A stretch of DNA of 64,000 nt from Actinoplanes sp. M2I2 (GCF_023544445.1 NZ_JALPVJ010000025.1:1-64000), one strand, 5' to 3'; positions 51,279 to 60,060 are shown, numbered from the stretch's first letter. Notes: a model not told the origin generated them from the sequence alone. Numbers and translations: made by a program.

Positions 51279-52363
51279 GGCGTTACGACCATCCGCTGCG
51301 CTGGCTGGCGCCACCGGCCGGGCGAGCCGGGAAGGCCCGGGTGCGCTACACCGGCCGCCTGGCCCAGGACGCGCGCCGCACCGCCGACCCTCCCGCGGCC
51401 CCCGGTCGCCGGGCCCGCGAAAGCCATGAGCTGGTGCTGCATGTCGGCCACGACGGCTGGAAGTCGCCCCAGGACGTGCCGATGGAGCGGGTCGGCGACC
51501 ACGCCTGGGAGGCCGAGGTGGCGACCCGGGGCCGACTGGTCCTCGACTGCGTCATTCGCGACGAGGCCGCCTCACGCTGCGACAACAACCACGGCGCCGA
51601 CTACCGCCTGTGGACCGGCCTCGACCCGGTCGACGCCCACGTGCACGTGCGGGCGCCCGGCCGCGACATGCTGGGCTTCGAGAGCCTGCTCGCCGCGGCC
51701 GCCTCCGGCGGGATGACGCGGGCGGTGGTGAGCTGGGGCGACAACGACTTCGTGGACATCGCCACCGAGGCCGTGCCCTGGCTGACCCGTCTGGTGTGGG
51801 TGCGCCCGGGCGGTCCCGACCCCGACGACGTACGGCAACGGCTGGCCGACGGCGCCGCGGGACTCAAGCTGCACCCCGCGTACGACGAGTACCCGGCCGA
51901 CACGCCCGGCCTGGACCCGTACCTGAAGGTGGCCGAGCAGGCCGGCGTGCCGGTGACCGTCCACAGCGCCCCCGGCCCGGCCGACCCCGACCTGATCGCC
52001 CGGCTGGCCGACCGCTTCCCCACCGTGCCGTTCGTGCTCTACCACACCTATCTGGGCCCGCCCGAGGGCCGGCGCCGGGCCGTCCGGCACGCGAAGCGCC
52101 ACCCCAACCTGCACCTGGAGACGTCCTGGTGCGGCTCCCGGACGGTCGAGCGCCTGATCGACGACGTGGGCCCCGGCCGCGTGCTGTTCGGCTCCGACGC
52201 GGCCACCGACGGGCCGTCCCACTTCGTCCGCGAGCCCCCGAACATCGAGACCAGCGAGACCTACAACGCCTCCCTGCTCCGCCTGGCCCAGCGCCTGAAA
52301 CCGCCCGTCTTCCGCCAGTTCCTGGAAACCAACGCCCGCACGTTGTTCTCTCTCGAGCTCTGA
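51275..52363 (+). CDS. Amidohydrolase-2-type enzyme with CBM25-like N-terminal domain
   Basis: The product has 362 residues. Residues about 45-110 resemble a CBM25/53 starch-binding fold: V-L-H-V-G-H-D-G-W-K, W-E-A-E-V and C-D-N-N-H-G-A-D-Y-R-L-W. The rest is a TIM-barrel metal-dependent hydrolase/decarboxylase: D-A-H-V-H-V-R, G-L-K-L-H-P-A-Y, V-T-V-H-S-A-P-G, F-V-L-Y-H-T-Y and L-F-G-S-D-A-A-T-D-G. Such enzymes act on lactones, aromatic acids or amides. The domain fusion is unusual. GTG 51275 overlaps paralog B. It is the last gene of the operon; a strong dyad follows at 52380. Confidence 0.85.
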   Translation: MRRYDHPLRWLAPPAGRAGKARVRYTGRLAQDARRTADPPAAPGRRARESHELVLHVGHDGWKSPQDVPMERVGDHAWEAEVATRGRLVLDCVIRDEAASRCDNNHGADYRLWTGLDPVDAHVHVRAPGRDMLGFESLLAAAASGGMTRAVVSWGDNDFVDIATEAVPWLTRLVWVRPGGPDPDDVRQRLADGAAGLKLHPAYDEYPADTPGLDPYLKVAEQAGVPVTVHSAPGPADPDLIARLADRFPTVPFVLYHTYLGPPEGRRRAVRHAKRHPNLHLETSWCGSRTVERLIDDVGPGRVLFGSDAATDGPSHFVREPPNIETSETYNASLLRLAQRLKPPVFRQFLETNARTLFSLEL

Positions 52364-52379
52364 GTCGCCATCTCCTCAC

Positions 52380-52417
52380 TTAGGTAGATACCATCTACGT
52401 AGATGCCATCTACCTAA
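52380..52417. promoter_or_regulatory. Compound inverted repeat upstream of DUF234-type ATPase gene
   Basis: TTAGGTAGAT (52380-52389) and ATCTACCTAA (52408-52417) are perfect inverted arms. Between them sits ATCTACGTAGAT (52393-52404), itself a perfect palindrome. Four GTAGAT units result, in alternating orientation with regular spacing. The right arm abuts the Shine-Dalgarno AAGGAGG (52416-52422). It could be a multi-dimer operator or an mRNA hairpin occluding the ribosome site. Confidence 0.7.
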
Positions 52418-52426
52418 GGAGGCGCC

Positions 52427-53866
52427 GTGTTCGTCGGTCGACGGCCCGAGCTGGCGCTTCTGAAGCGCCGGATCGACCATATCGCCAGGACGGGAACAGG
52501 CTTGGCCGTGGCCGTCCGAGGACGGCGCCAGGTCGGGAAATCTCGCCTTGTCCAAGAACTCTGCGACCGTTCCGGCTTGCCTTATCTGTACTTCACTGCG
52601 GTCAAAGGTGCGCCGGTCACAGAGTCGACGGCGCAATTCCTGACCGCCTTGGCCGAGTCGGACCTTCCGAACGATCATGGCTTGTTACCCACCACCCCGC
52701 CGACCGGCGGATGGGGTGACATGTTGCGCGTCCTCGCCGGCACTCTGCCGGACCAGCCCTGCATCGTGGTACTGGACGAGCTGCCCTGGCTCGCCGAACA
52801 GGACGAGACTTTCGATGGCCAGTTGCAGGTGGTGTGGGACCGACTCCTGTCGCGCCGGCCGGTCCTCCTTCTGCTTTTGGGGAGCGACCTGCACATGATG
52901 CAACGCTTCACCGCCTACGACCGCCCGTTCTACGGCCGGGCCGACAACTTCGTCCTCGGCCCACTCAACCTGGCCGAGACCGCTTCCACGACGGCGCTCA
53001 CCGGATCGGATGCCATTGACGCGCACCTGATCACCGGTGGTCTCCCGGGCATCCTCTTGCGCTGGCCAGGCGGTTCCCCGGCTGACGACTATCTCCGGGA
53101 CGAGATCGCCGACCCGGCCTCTCCCGTGTTCACCGTCCCGGAACAGTCGCTGGCGTCCGAACTTCCCAACCCCGACGTCGCCCGGCGAGTGGTCGAGGCG
53201 GTCGGCGGTGACGCCCGCGCTTTCCCGAGCATCGCGAGCACGGCCGGCAGCCGGGGCGGGCCGGTCAGCTCGGGCACCCTGTCACCCCTGCTCCGGCAGC
53301 TCACCGACGACAAACACCTCCTGGCCGTGGATCAGCCGCTGTCGACCAGCAGCGGCAAGCCGGCTCTGTACCGGGTCGCCGACAGCAATCTCCGCCTTTT
53401 CCTCGCCATCCTGCGCGACGTCTACAACTTGACGCAGCGCGGCCGGCCCGACGCCGGCTATGCCCTCTTTCAGAAACGGTGGACGAGTTGGCGGGGTCGG
53501 GCGGTCGAACCGTTGATCCGCAGGTCGCTGGAACAAGCCACGATCACGGGCGACCTGCCCTGGCCCGGCGTCCAGACCGTCGGCGGGTGGTGGAACCGGC
53601 AGTTCAACCCGGAGATCGACCTGGTCGGAGCCGACCGGGCTCCCGTGGCGTCGCAGATCCACTTCTGCGGCTCCCTGAAGTGGCTGGGAACGCCGTTCGA
53701 TCTCCACGATCTGCGTCACCTGCGGGACGGCGCCGCCCAGGTTCCCGGCTTCGACAGCACGCATTCGGGACTGATCGCCGTCAGCCGCTCGGGTTTCGAC
53801 CTGCCCGCCGATGCCGTCGACGTCGCCTGGGGGCCGGACGACGTCGTGTCGGCCTGGCCGTCCTGA
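52427..53866 (+). CDS. Archaeal-type AAA ATPase with DUF234 (nuclease-like) C-terminus
   Basis: The product has 479 residues. It starts F-V-G-R-R-P-E-L-A-L-L and has Walker A G-R-R-Q-V-G-K-S (32-39), Walker B C-I-V-V-L-D-E-L-P-W-L and a winged-helix region (about 230-330). The C-terminal DUF234 region (about 350-479) has V-E-P-L-I, N-P-E-I-D-L-V-G and F-C-G-S-L-K-W, resembling a PD-(D/E)xK nuclease core with the acidic residue before Lys replaced by Ser. Family members are widespread in actinomycetes and are suspected to be mobile or stress related; function is unknown. GTG 52427 has AAGGAGG 4 nt upstream. Composition is less GC-rich than its neighbours. Confidence 0.82.
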   Translation: MFVGRRPELALLKRRIDHIARTGTGLAVAVRGRRQVGKSRLVQELCDRSGLPYLYFTAVKGAPVTESTAQFLTALAESDLPNDHGLLPTTPPTGGWGDMLRVLAGTLPDQPCIVVLDELPWLAEQDETFDGQLQVVWDRLLSRRPVLLLLLGSDLHMMQRFTAYDRPFYGRADNFVLGPLNLAETASTTALTGSDAIDAHLITGGLPGILLRWPGGSPADDYLRDEIADPASPVFTVPEQSLASELPNPDVARRVVEAVGGDARAFPSIASTAGSRGGPVSSGTLSPLLRQLTDDKHLLAVDQPLSTSSGKPALYRVADSNLRLFLAILRDVYNLTQRGRPDAGYALFQKRWTSWRGRAVEPLIRRSLEQATITGDLPWPGVQTVGGWWNRQFNPEIDLVGADRAPVASQIHFCGSLKWLGTPFDLHDLRHLRDGAAQVPGFDSTHSGLIAVSRSGFDLPADAVDVAWGPDDVVSAWPS

Positions 53867-53910
53867 GGCCGGCGGACAACCAGGAGCGACATCGCCGCGC
53901 GTGGCATTGC

Positions 53911-54954
53911 TCAGACCGGGACGACAGGCGAGGGGTTGAGTCTGGCGAAGGCCTCCTGTCGCTGGTAAGGGAAGTACGGGTACGGCGCCGTGCGGGAACT
54001 GGCGGCGTCGAGTCGGGCGACCTGGTCGGGGGTGAGGGACCAACCGACCGCGCCGATGTTCTGCCGCAGTTGCTCCTCGTTGCGGGCGCCGATGATGACG
54101 GTGGCCACGGTGGGTCGTTGCAGCAGCCAGTTCACGGCGATCTGGGGTACCGCCCGGCCGGTCTCGCGGGACAGCTCGTCGAGAACGTCCACGACGCGAA
54201 ACAGGAGTTCGTCGTCGACCGGAGGGCCGTAGTCGGCGGTGGCGTGCAGTCGGCTCGCGGGCGGCAGCGGCGTGTCTCGGCGGATCCTGCCGGTGAGCCG
54301 GCCCCAGCCCAGCGGACTCCACACCACGGCTCCGACGCCCTGGTCGAGCCCGAGAGACATCAGCTCCCATTCGTAGTCCCGGCCGACCAGGGAGTAGTAG
54401 ACCTGGTGGGCCACATAGCGGGTGCGGTGGTCGCGGTCCGCGGTGGCCAGCGATTTCATGAGCTGCCAGCCGGCGAAGTTCGAGGCGCCGACGTAGCGGA
54501 TCTTGCCCTGGCGCACCAGGTCGTCCAGGGCCGAGACAACCTCCTCGATGGGTGTTCCAGCGTCGAAGGCGTGCAGTTGGAACAGGTCGATGTAGTCGGT
54601 GCCGAGGCGGCGTAGCGCGGCCTCGACCGACCGGATGAGCCGGGCGCGCGAGGTACCCAGGTCGGCGGCTCCGTCCCCGGTCGGCAGGCCGCTCTTGGTC
54701 GACAACAGGACAGTGTCCCGCCGGCCTTTGATCGCCTGGCCCAGCACCTGTTCGGATGCGCCGTCGGAGTAGACGTCAGCGGTATCGAACATGGTGATGC
54801 CGGCGTCGAGGCAGATGTCCACGAGCCGTCGCGCCTCTCGTGCGTCGGTGTTGCCCCAGGCGCTGAAGAGAGGCCCGGAGCCGCCGAAGGTGCCGGCTCC
54901 GAAGCTCAGAGCGGGCACAGTGAGTCCGGAGGTTCCGAGTCGTCGGTATTCCAT
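53911..54954 (-). CDS. Aldo/keto reductase
   Basis: The product has 347 residues. It starts M-E-Y-R-R-L-G-T-S-G-L-T-V and has the AKR catalytic set: D-T-A-D-V-Y (Asp/Tyr), L-S-T-K-S-G (Lys) and L-F-Q-L-H-A (His). The C-terminal NADPH-binding loop is I-I-G-A-R-N-E-E-Q-L. It most resembles the YajO/Tas-like group that reduces small carbonyls in the cytoplasm. ATG 54954 follows GAGGAG. It is divergent from a TetR regulator, with a long dyad between them that probably controls both. Confidence 0.92.
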   Translation of the reverse strand: MEYRRLGTSGLTVPALSFGAGTFGGSGPLFSAWGNTDAREARRLVDICLDAGITMFDTADVYSDGASEQVLGQAIKGRRDTVLLSTKSGLPTGDGAADLGTSRARLIRSVEAALRRLGTDYIDLFQLHAFDAGTPIEEVVSALDDLVRQGKIRYVGASNFAGWQLMKSLATADRDHRTRYVAHQVYYSLVGRDYEWELMSLGLDQGVGAVVWSPLGWGRLTGRIRRDTPLPPASRLHATADYGPPVDDELLFRVVDVLDELSRETGRAVPQIAVNWLLQRPTVATVIIGARNEEQLRQNIGAVGWSLTPDQVARLDAASSRTAPYPYFPYQRQEAFARLNPSPVVPV

Positions 54955-54988
54955 GGCGGCAACTCCTCATGCTAACGGTACGCAGTTC

Positions 54989-55032
54989 CCATTAAGGTGA
55001 GGGTTAAGCTAGCAGTCCTCACCGATTAATGG
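54989..55032. promoter_or_regulatory. Operator-like dyad between AKR and TetR genes
   Basis: CCATTAA-GGTGAGG (54989-55002) is mirrored by CCTCACC-ga-TTAATGG (55017-55032). That is 14 bp of inverted arms, with a two-base insertion in the right arm and a 14-nt spacer. Its position in the 93-bp divergent gap fits TetR autoregulation and control of the reductase. Confidence 0.65.
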
Positions 55033-55047
55033 AACCGGAGACCCGTT

Positions 55048-55659
55048 ATGACCGTCGGCACCATCCGGCCGGGCGGACGGACCGCCCGAGTGCGCGCCGC
55101 CGTGCTGTCCGCTGCCGCCGACGCCCTTGTCGAACACGGGTTCGCCGGCCTCGACCTCGCTGATGTGGCAAGTCGCGCCGAGGTCGGCAAGACCACGGTC
55201 TACCGTCGATGGGGAACAACCGCCGGCCTCGTCGCCGATCTGCTCACGGACATGGCCGAGCAATCGTCGCCGCGGGCCGAGACCGGCTCACTGCTGGAGG
55301 ACCTGCGGGCCAACGCCCGGCTCGTGCAGCGCACCTTGGCCGACCCCCGTCAAGGGGCGCTGTTCCGGGCGGTCATCGTCGCGGCGACCTGCGACCCCCG
55401 AGCCGCCGAAGCGCTGCATCGCTTCTACGCCGTCCGCATCGCCGAGTGGGCCCCGTGCGTGGAGGAAGCCGCGCAACGGGGCGAGTTGCCCGCGGGCACC
55501 GACGCTGCCGAAGTCATCCGTGCTGTGTCAGCACCGCTCTACTATCGGCTGCTCATCAGCGGGGACCCCGTCGATGCGGCCGCGGCGGACTGCGCCGCCG
55601 AGGCGGCAGTGGCAGCCGCCCAGGCCGGCGCTTACACCGCCGACAGTGATCCAACCTGA
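55048..55659 (+). CDS. TetR-family repressor
   Basis: The product has 203 residues. The N-terminal TetR HTH (about 15-60) reads A-V-L-S-A-A-A-D-A-L-V-E-H-G-F, then V-A-S-R-A-E-V-G-K-T-T-V-Y-R-R-W. The C-terminal ligand domain contains L-A-D-P-R-Q-G-A-L-F-R-A-V, as in the TetR_C_16/33 group. It is expected to bind the dyad at 54989-55032 and control the divergent aldo/keto reductase and itself. It ends convergently with the SDR gene; CCGGCCG/CGGCCGG at 55663-55690 may terminate both. Confidence 0.92.
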   Translation: MTVGTIRPGGRTARVRAAVLSAAADALVEHGFAGLDLADVASRAEVGKTTVYRRWGTTAGLVADLLTDMAEQSSPRAETGSLLEDLRANARLVQRTLADPRQGALFRAVIVAATCDPRAAEALHRFYAVRIAEWAPCVEEAAQRGELPAGTDAAEVIRAVSAPLYYRLLISGDPVDAAAADCAAEAAVAAAQAGAYTADSDPT

Positions 55660-55717
55660 CATCCGGCCGCCGATCGGGTCACGCGGCCGGTTGCAGCCCG
55701 GGTCGAGCACCGGCCGG

Positions 55718-56659
55718 TCAGGCGGCGATGGCGGTGCGGGTCAGGCGTTCGGAGAGCTCCCAGATGCGGGCGGCGTCGTCGGTGCTGCGCAGGCGGGAGT
55801 AGAGGGGCTGCTCGGCGGGCGCGCCGGACAGATTCTGGAAGCCGCTCGGGCCGTACAGGCGGCCGCCGCGCGCCTCCGGGCCGGTCGCGGCCATCAGGGC
55901 CGGCAGCAGGGCGGTCTCGGGGGTCCCCACGAGGACCCCGCGGCGCGCCATGGCGTGGATGAAGCGGCCGCCCAGGGTGGGCCGGGCCCGGCCGACCTCG
56001 GGGCGCGCGGTCAGCAGGTTGGTGGCGGCGACGCCGGGGTGGGACAGGTTGCTGGTGAGGCCCCAGCCGGCGGCCTGGCTGCGCCGTTCGAGCTCGAGCC
56101 CGAACAGGCCGAAGGCGATCTTCGACTGGCTGTAGGCCCGCATGCCGTTGTACGCCCGTTCCCAGCTCAGGTCGTCCCAGTTGATGGCGTTCTGGTTCGC
56201 CGCCACGCTGATCTGCGAGGTCACCCGGGCCCGGCCGGCGCGCAGCAGGGGCAGCAGGTGTGACACCAGGGCGAAGTGACCCAGGTGGTTGGTGCCGAAC
56301 TGCAGCTCGAACCCGTCCGCGGTGGTCTGCCGGCTGGGCGGGGTCATCACCCCGGCGTTGTTGACCAGGATGTGGATCGGGCGGTCCTCGTCGCGCAGGC
56401 GGGCGCCGAGCGTGGCCACCGACTCCAGCGACGACAGGTCGAGCTCGCGCAGCGACACCGCCGCGGCCGGATGCTGCTGCCGGATCCGGGCGATGGCCGC
56501 CTCGCCCTTGGCCTGGTTGCGGACGGGCAGCACGACCTCGGCCCCGGCCGCGGCCAGGCGGCCGGCCAGGCCCAGCCCGACGCCGTCGCTGGCGCCGGTG
56601 ACGACGGCGAGCTTGCCGGAGAGGTCGGGAACGGTGATGTCCGGTTGCCTGCGGGCCAT
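55718..56659 (-). CDS. Short-chain dehydrogenase/reductase
   Basis: The product has 313 residues. The NAD(P)-binding motif is T-G-A-S-D-G-V-G-L-G near residue 22, with N-N-A-G-V near 97 and catalytic Y-S-Q-S-K near 180. Catalytic Ser is probably in T-S-Q-I-S-V. It resembles the retinol-dehydrogenase-like SDRs common in actinomycetes. ATG 56659 follows GAGGAG; the longer open frame upstream has no domain content. It is divergent from an XRE/MmyB-type regulator, a pairing seen repeatedly in actinomycetes and taken to indicate regulation. Confidence 0.93.
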   Translation of the reverse strand: MARRQPDITVPDLSGKLAVVTGASDGVGLGLAGRLAAAGAEVVLPVRNQAKGEAAIARIRQQHPAAAVSLRELDLSSLESVATLGARLRDEDRPIHILVNNAGVMTPPSRQTTADGFELQFGTNHLGHFALVSHLLPLLRAGRARVTSQISVAANQNAINWDDLSWERAYNGMRAYSQSKIAFGLFGLELERRSQAAGWGLTSNLSHPGVAATNLLTARPEVGRARPTLGGRFIHAMARRGVLVGTPETALLPALMAATGPEARGGRLYGPSGFQNLSGAPAEQPLYSRLRSTDDAARIWELSERLTRTAIAA

Positions 56660-56803
56660 GAGTTGCTCCTCGGTGCGTCCTCGGTGATGTGTTCCCAGGT
56701 TGCGGTACCGGCCGGACGACATCCACGGCCTGCCGATCCCCGGCTGTGAAGGGGGGATCGGTGATCCGTGGTTGCGGCCGGCGCCGGCTGGTAGAACGAA
56801 GTC

Positions 56804-57655
56804 GTGATCGATCGACGCGGACTCGCCGAATTCCTGCGCAACCGGCGCGAGTCGCTGCAACCCGAGGACGTCGGCCTTCCCCGGGGGCAGCGCCGCCGGA
56901 CCGCCGGGCTGCGCCGGGAGGAGGTCGCCGCGCTCTGCCACCTCTCGACCGACTACTACAGCCGGCTCGAGCGCGAGCGCGGGCCGCACCCGTCCGAGCG
57001 CCTGATCGCCTCCATCGCCCAGGGCCTGCACCTCTCCCTCGATCAGCGCGACCACCTGTTCCGGCTGGCCGGGCACAACCCGCCGCCCCGGGGCGCGACC
57101 AGCGAGCACATCAGCCCCGGGCTGCTGCGCATCTTCGACCGGCTCACCGACAGCCCGGCCGAGATCGTCACCGAGCTCGGCGAGAGCCTGCGGCAGACGC
57201 CGCCCGGGGTCGCGCTCACCGGCGACAACACCCGGTTCACCGGCCCGGCCCGGAGCCTGGGCTATCGCTGGTTCACCGACCCGGCCGCCCGGGCCCTGCA
57301 CCCGCCGGAGGACCACGCGCACCATTCCCGGGTCTACGCCTCCGGCCTGCGCAAGATCGTCACCCTGCGCGGTCCCGGTTCGCGGGCGGCCCAGCTGGCC
57401 GAGCTGCTGCTGCCGCGCAGCGAGGAGTTCCGCACCCTCTGGAACGACCACGAGGTCAGCGTGGGGTTCGAGGAGGCGAAAAGGTTCGTGCACCCCGAGG
57501 TGGGTGACCTCGAGCTGGCCTGCCAGTCGCTGATCGACCCGAGCCAGTCGCACATCCTGCTCGTCTACACCGCCGTCCCGGGCAGCGAGAGCTACGAGAA
57601 ACTGCAGCTTCTCTCGGTCATCGGCGCCCAGGCCGTCGTCCCGCAGCCGTCCTGA
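56804..57655 (+). CDS. XRE-family regulator with MmyB-like ligand-binding domain
   Basis: The product has 283 residues. The N-terminal HTH (about 30-90) reads T-A-G-L-R-R-E-E-V-A-A-L and L-S-T-D-Y-Y-S-R-L-E-R-E-R-G. The C-terminal PAS-like MmyB domain (about 105-275) has V-V-Y/H-L-R-G-P-type and Y-T-A-V-P-G-S-type segments; fatty-acid binding has been proposed for this domain class. GTG 56804 is used; the Shine-Dalgarno is weak (GAACGAAG). It probably controls the divergent SDR gene across the 144-bp gap. Confidence 0.92.
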   Translation: MIDRRGLAEFLRNRRESLQPEDVGLPRGQRRRTAGLRREEVAALCHLSTDYYSRLERERGPHPSERLIASIAQGLHLSLDQRDHLFRLAGHNPPPRGATSEHISPGLLRIFDRLTDSPAEIVTELGESLRQTPPGVALTGDNTRFTGPARSLGYRWFTDPAARALHPPEDHAHHSRVYASGLRKIVTLRGPGSRAAQLAELLLPRSEEFRTLWNDHEVSVGFEEAKRFVHPEVGDLELACQSLIDPSQSHILLVYTAVPGSESYEKLQLLSVIGAQAVVPQPS

Positions 57656-57719
57656 GCGGCCCCTTGCGGACCGGGCCCGGCCAGGCGGATCATCAGCCTC
57701 CCACCGAGGGAGGACGACC

Positions 57720-58604
57720 ATGACGTACGCCGTCACCACCGTGCTCGACGGGTTCAGCTTCACCGAGGCGCCACGATGGCACGAGGGCCGGCTGTGGTTC
57801 TCCGACTTCTACACGGGCCGGGTCATGTCCGCGCGGGAGGACGGCACCGACCTCCGCCTCGAGGCGACCGTGGACGAGCAGCCGTCCGGCCTCGGCTGGC
57901 TGCCCGACGGCCGCCTGCTGGTCGTCTCGATGCGCGACCGCCGCATCCTGCGCCGCGAGCCCGACGGCCGCCTGGTCACCCACGCCGATCTCAGTGAGCA
58001 CGCCGGCGGGCATCTCAACGACATGGCGGTGGACGGCGACGGCCGCGCCTACGTGGGCAACTTCGGTTTCGACCTGATGGCCGGCGACCCGCTGGAGCCG
58101 GCCGCGCTGCACCGGGCCGACCCGGACGGCACCGTCACCGAACTGGCCACCGATCTGTGGTTCCCCAACGCCATGGCGTTCACGGCCGGCGGCGCCGTCC
58201 TGGTCAACGAGACGCTGGGCAACCGCATCACCGCTTTCGACCTGACCGGCGACGGCCGGCTCACCAACCGGCGGGTGTGGGCCGAGTTCGGCCCGCTCGC
58301 CACCGACCGCAGCGTGGCCGGGGCGCTCGCCCAGCTGCACGTCGCTCCGGACGGCTCGTGCCTGGACGCCGACGGTGGCCTGTGGGTGGCCGACGCCCTC
58401 GGCGGCCGCCTGATCCGCGTGGTCGAGGGCGGCGAGATCACCGAGGAGATCCGCCCCGGCACGAACGTCTACGCCTGCGCGCTGGGCGGCGCGACCGGCC
58501 GGACCCTGTTCGCCTGCGCCGCCCCCGACTTCCAGGAGCACGCCCGCCGGGCCGCCCGCGAGGGCAGCGTGCTGGCCATCCCGGTGACCGTGCCGGCCGC
58601 CTGA
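57720..58604 (+). CDS. SMP-30/gluconolactonase-like protein
   Basis: The product has 294 residues in a six-bladed beta-propeller pattern. The N-terminal metal ligand is in F-T-E-A-P-R-W, with others in H-L-N-D-M-A-V-D and D-A-D-G-G-L-W-V-A-D-A. The family hydrolyses sugar or aryl lactones. GGGAGG lies 7 nt before ATG 57720. It is monocistronic between the XRE regulator and a convergent MFS gene. Confidence 0.92.
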   Translation: MTYAVTTVLDGFSFTEAPRWHEGRLWFSDFYTGRVMSAREDGTDLRLEATVDEQPSGLGWLPDGRLLVVSMRDRRILRREPDGRLVTHADLSEHAGGHLNDMAVDGDGRAYVGNFGFDLMAGDPLEPAALHRADPDGTVTELATDLWFPNAMAFTAGGAVLVNETLGNRITAFDLTGDGRLTNRRVWAEFGPLATDRSVAGALAQLHVAPDGSCLDADGGLWVADALGGRLIRVVEGGEITEEIRPGTNVYACALGGATGRTLFACAAPDFQEHARRAAREGSVLAIPVTVPAA

Positions 58605-58644
58605 CCGGCCGGCCCGACGGCCGCCCCGCCAGCCCGAGCAGATC

Positions 58645-59994
58645 TCAGGTCAGAACGACGGCGGGTTTCGGCCGGCGCTCGCCGGCCAGGCCGAACGCCG
58701 TCACCGCGGCGGCCACGACGACGGCGCCGACCGGAAGCCACAGGGCCGCGCGGATCGAGCCGATGCTCACGCCGCCGGCCAGGCTGACCGCGGTGACCGC
58801 CGAGATGCCGAGCGCGGTGCCGAACTGGATCGCGGTGTAGAGCAACCCGCCGGCCAGGCCGTGCTCGCGCTCGGCCACGCCCTCGGTCGCGGCCATGGTC
58901 AGGGGGCCGTAGGCGAGCGCGAAGGCCACCCCGAGCAGAACCAGACCGGGCACCATGGCCGAGTAGGTCCAGTCCTCGGTGACCGGCAGGAACGACGCGT
59001 ACGCCAGCACGCCGGCCACCAGACCACCGAAGAGCACCCGGACGGCGCCGTGGCGGTTCACCAGCCAGGTCGTCAGCGTCGGCGCGAGCACCGTGTCGAT
59101 GCCGGCCAGCAACATCACCAGGCCGGTCCGCATCGGGCTCCAGCCGCGCAGTTCCTGCAGATAGAGCGTGACGACGAACTGGAAGCCGGCGAACGCGAAC
59201 AGGAACAGGTGGGCCGTCACGTTGACCCGGATCAGCCGGGCCGAGCGGAGGATGCCGAGCCGCACCAGCGGATGCGGGGCCCGGCGCTCGATCGCGACGA
59301 ACACGGCCAGCAGGGCCAGCCCGGCGAGCGCCGGCCCGACGGCCAGGTCCACCACGGCGTACGCCAGAAGGAGCATCGCCGTGGTGACCGTGACCGCACC
59401 GCGCAGGTCGAAGGCCCGCGCGGGCCGCGGCGGCGGCGCAGTGTCCCGGAGCAGCGGCACCGCGGCCGCGAGAAGGACGGCGGCGAGCAGGACCGGGGCG
59501 AAGAAGACCCAGCGCCACCCGATCGTGACCAGCGCCCCGCCGGCCACCAGCCCGAGCGAGAACCCGCCGGCCGCGGTGCCGGCATAGACACCGAGGGCCC
59601 GGTTGCGCAGCGGCCCGTCCGGGAAGTTGGCGGTGATCAGAGCCAGCCCCGCGGGCGTCATGAAGGCCGCGGCGACGCCGGTGATGAACCGGGCCACCAG
59701 CAGTTGCCAGCCCTCGGTGGCCAGCCCGCCGAGCCCCGAGAAGATCAGGAAGACGGCCAGCCAGAACAGGAACATCCGCCGCCGGCCGAGCAGATCGGCC
59801 GCGCGGCCGCCGAGCAGCATGAAGCCGCCGTAGCCGAGGACGTAGGCGCTGACCACCCCGCTGAGCAGACCGGTGGACAGGCCGAGGTCGGCCCGGATGG
59901 CCGGCAGGGCCACGTTGAGCATCGCGATGTCGATGCCCTCGAGAAAGATGGCTCCGCAGAGGACGAGCAACACGCTCCAGGCGCGTAGATCCAT
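58645..59994 (-). CDS. MFS drug-efflux transporter (DHA2-like)
   Basis: The product has 449 residues and about 12-14 membrane helices. Motif A-like G-G-R-A-A-D-L-L-G-R-R-R is present near residue 62. Motif C-like G-G-F-S-L-G-L-V-A-G-G-A-L lies near 145. The protein begins W-S-V-L-L-V-L-C-G-A-I-F-L-E-G-I-D-I-A-M-L-N-V-A-L-P as EmrB/QacA-type exporters do. Proton-driven export of a hydrophobic compound is expected. It is divergent from an HxlR regulator with a GGTTAC/GTCACC dyad between them. Confidence 0.92.
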   Translation of the reverse strand: MDLRAWSVLLVLCGAIFLEGIDIAMLNVALPAIRADLGLSTGLLSGVVSAYVLGYGGFMLLGGRAADLLGRRRMFLFWLAVFLIFSGLGGLATEGWQLLVARFITGVAAAFMTPAGLALITANFPDGPLRNRALGVYAGTAAGGFSLGLVAGGALVTIGWRWVFFAPVLLAAVLLAAAVPLLRDTAPPPRPARAFDLRGAVTVTTAMLLLAYAVVDLAVGPALAGLALLAVFVAIERRAPHPLVRLGILRSARLIRVNVTAHLFLFAFAGFQFVVTLYLQELRGWSPMRTGLVMLLAGIDTVLAPTLTTWLVNRHGAVRVLFGGLVAGVLAYASFLPVTEDWTYSAMVPGLVLLGVAFALAYGPLTMAATEGVAEREHGLAGGLLYTAIQFGTALGISAVTAVSLAGGVSIGSIRAALWLPVGAVVVAAAVTAFGLAGERRPKPAVVLT

Positions 59995-60016
59995 GGTGGT
60001 TACCCCCGTGCAAGCC

Positions 60017-60033
60017 GGTTACTTCTTGTCACC
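60017..60033. promoter_or_regulatory. Probable HxlR operator
   Basis: GGTTACTTCTTGTCACC is an imperfect palindrome (GGTNAC-N5-GTNACC) in the 66-bp gap between the divergent MFS and HxlR genes. HxlR-type regulators commonly bind such GTNAC-type dyads. Confidence 0.6.
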
Positions 60034-60060
60034 GACCACACCACCAGGCACCATCGAGCT

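Noticed and set aside
52380..52417. GTAGAT repeats as a CRISPR or attachment site
   Set aside because: Units alternate in orientation within 38 bp and abut a ribosome site. There are no spacers of CRISPR length and no integrase nearby.
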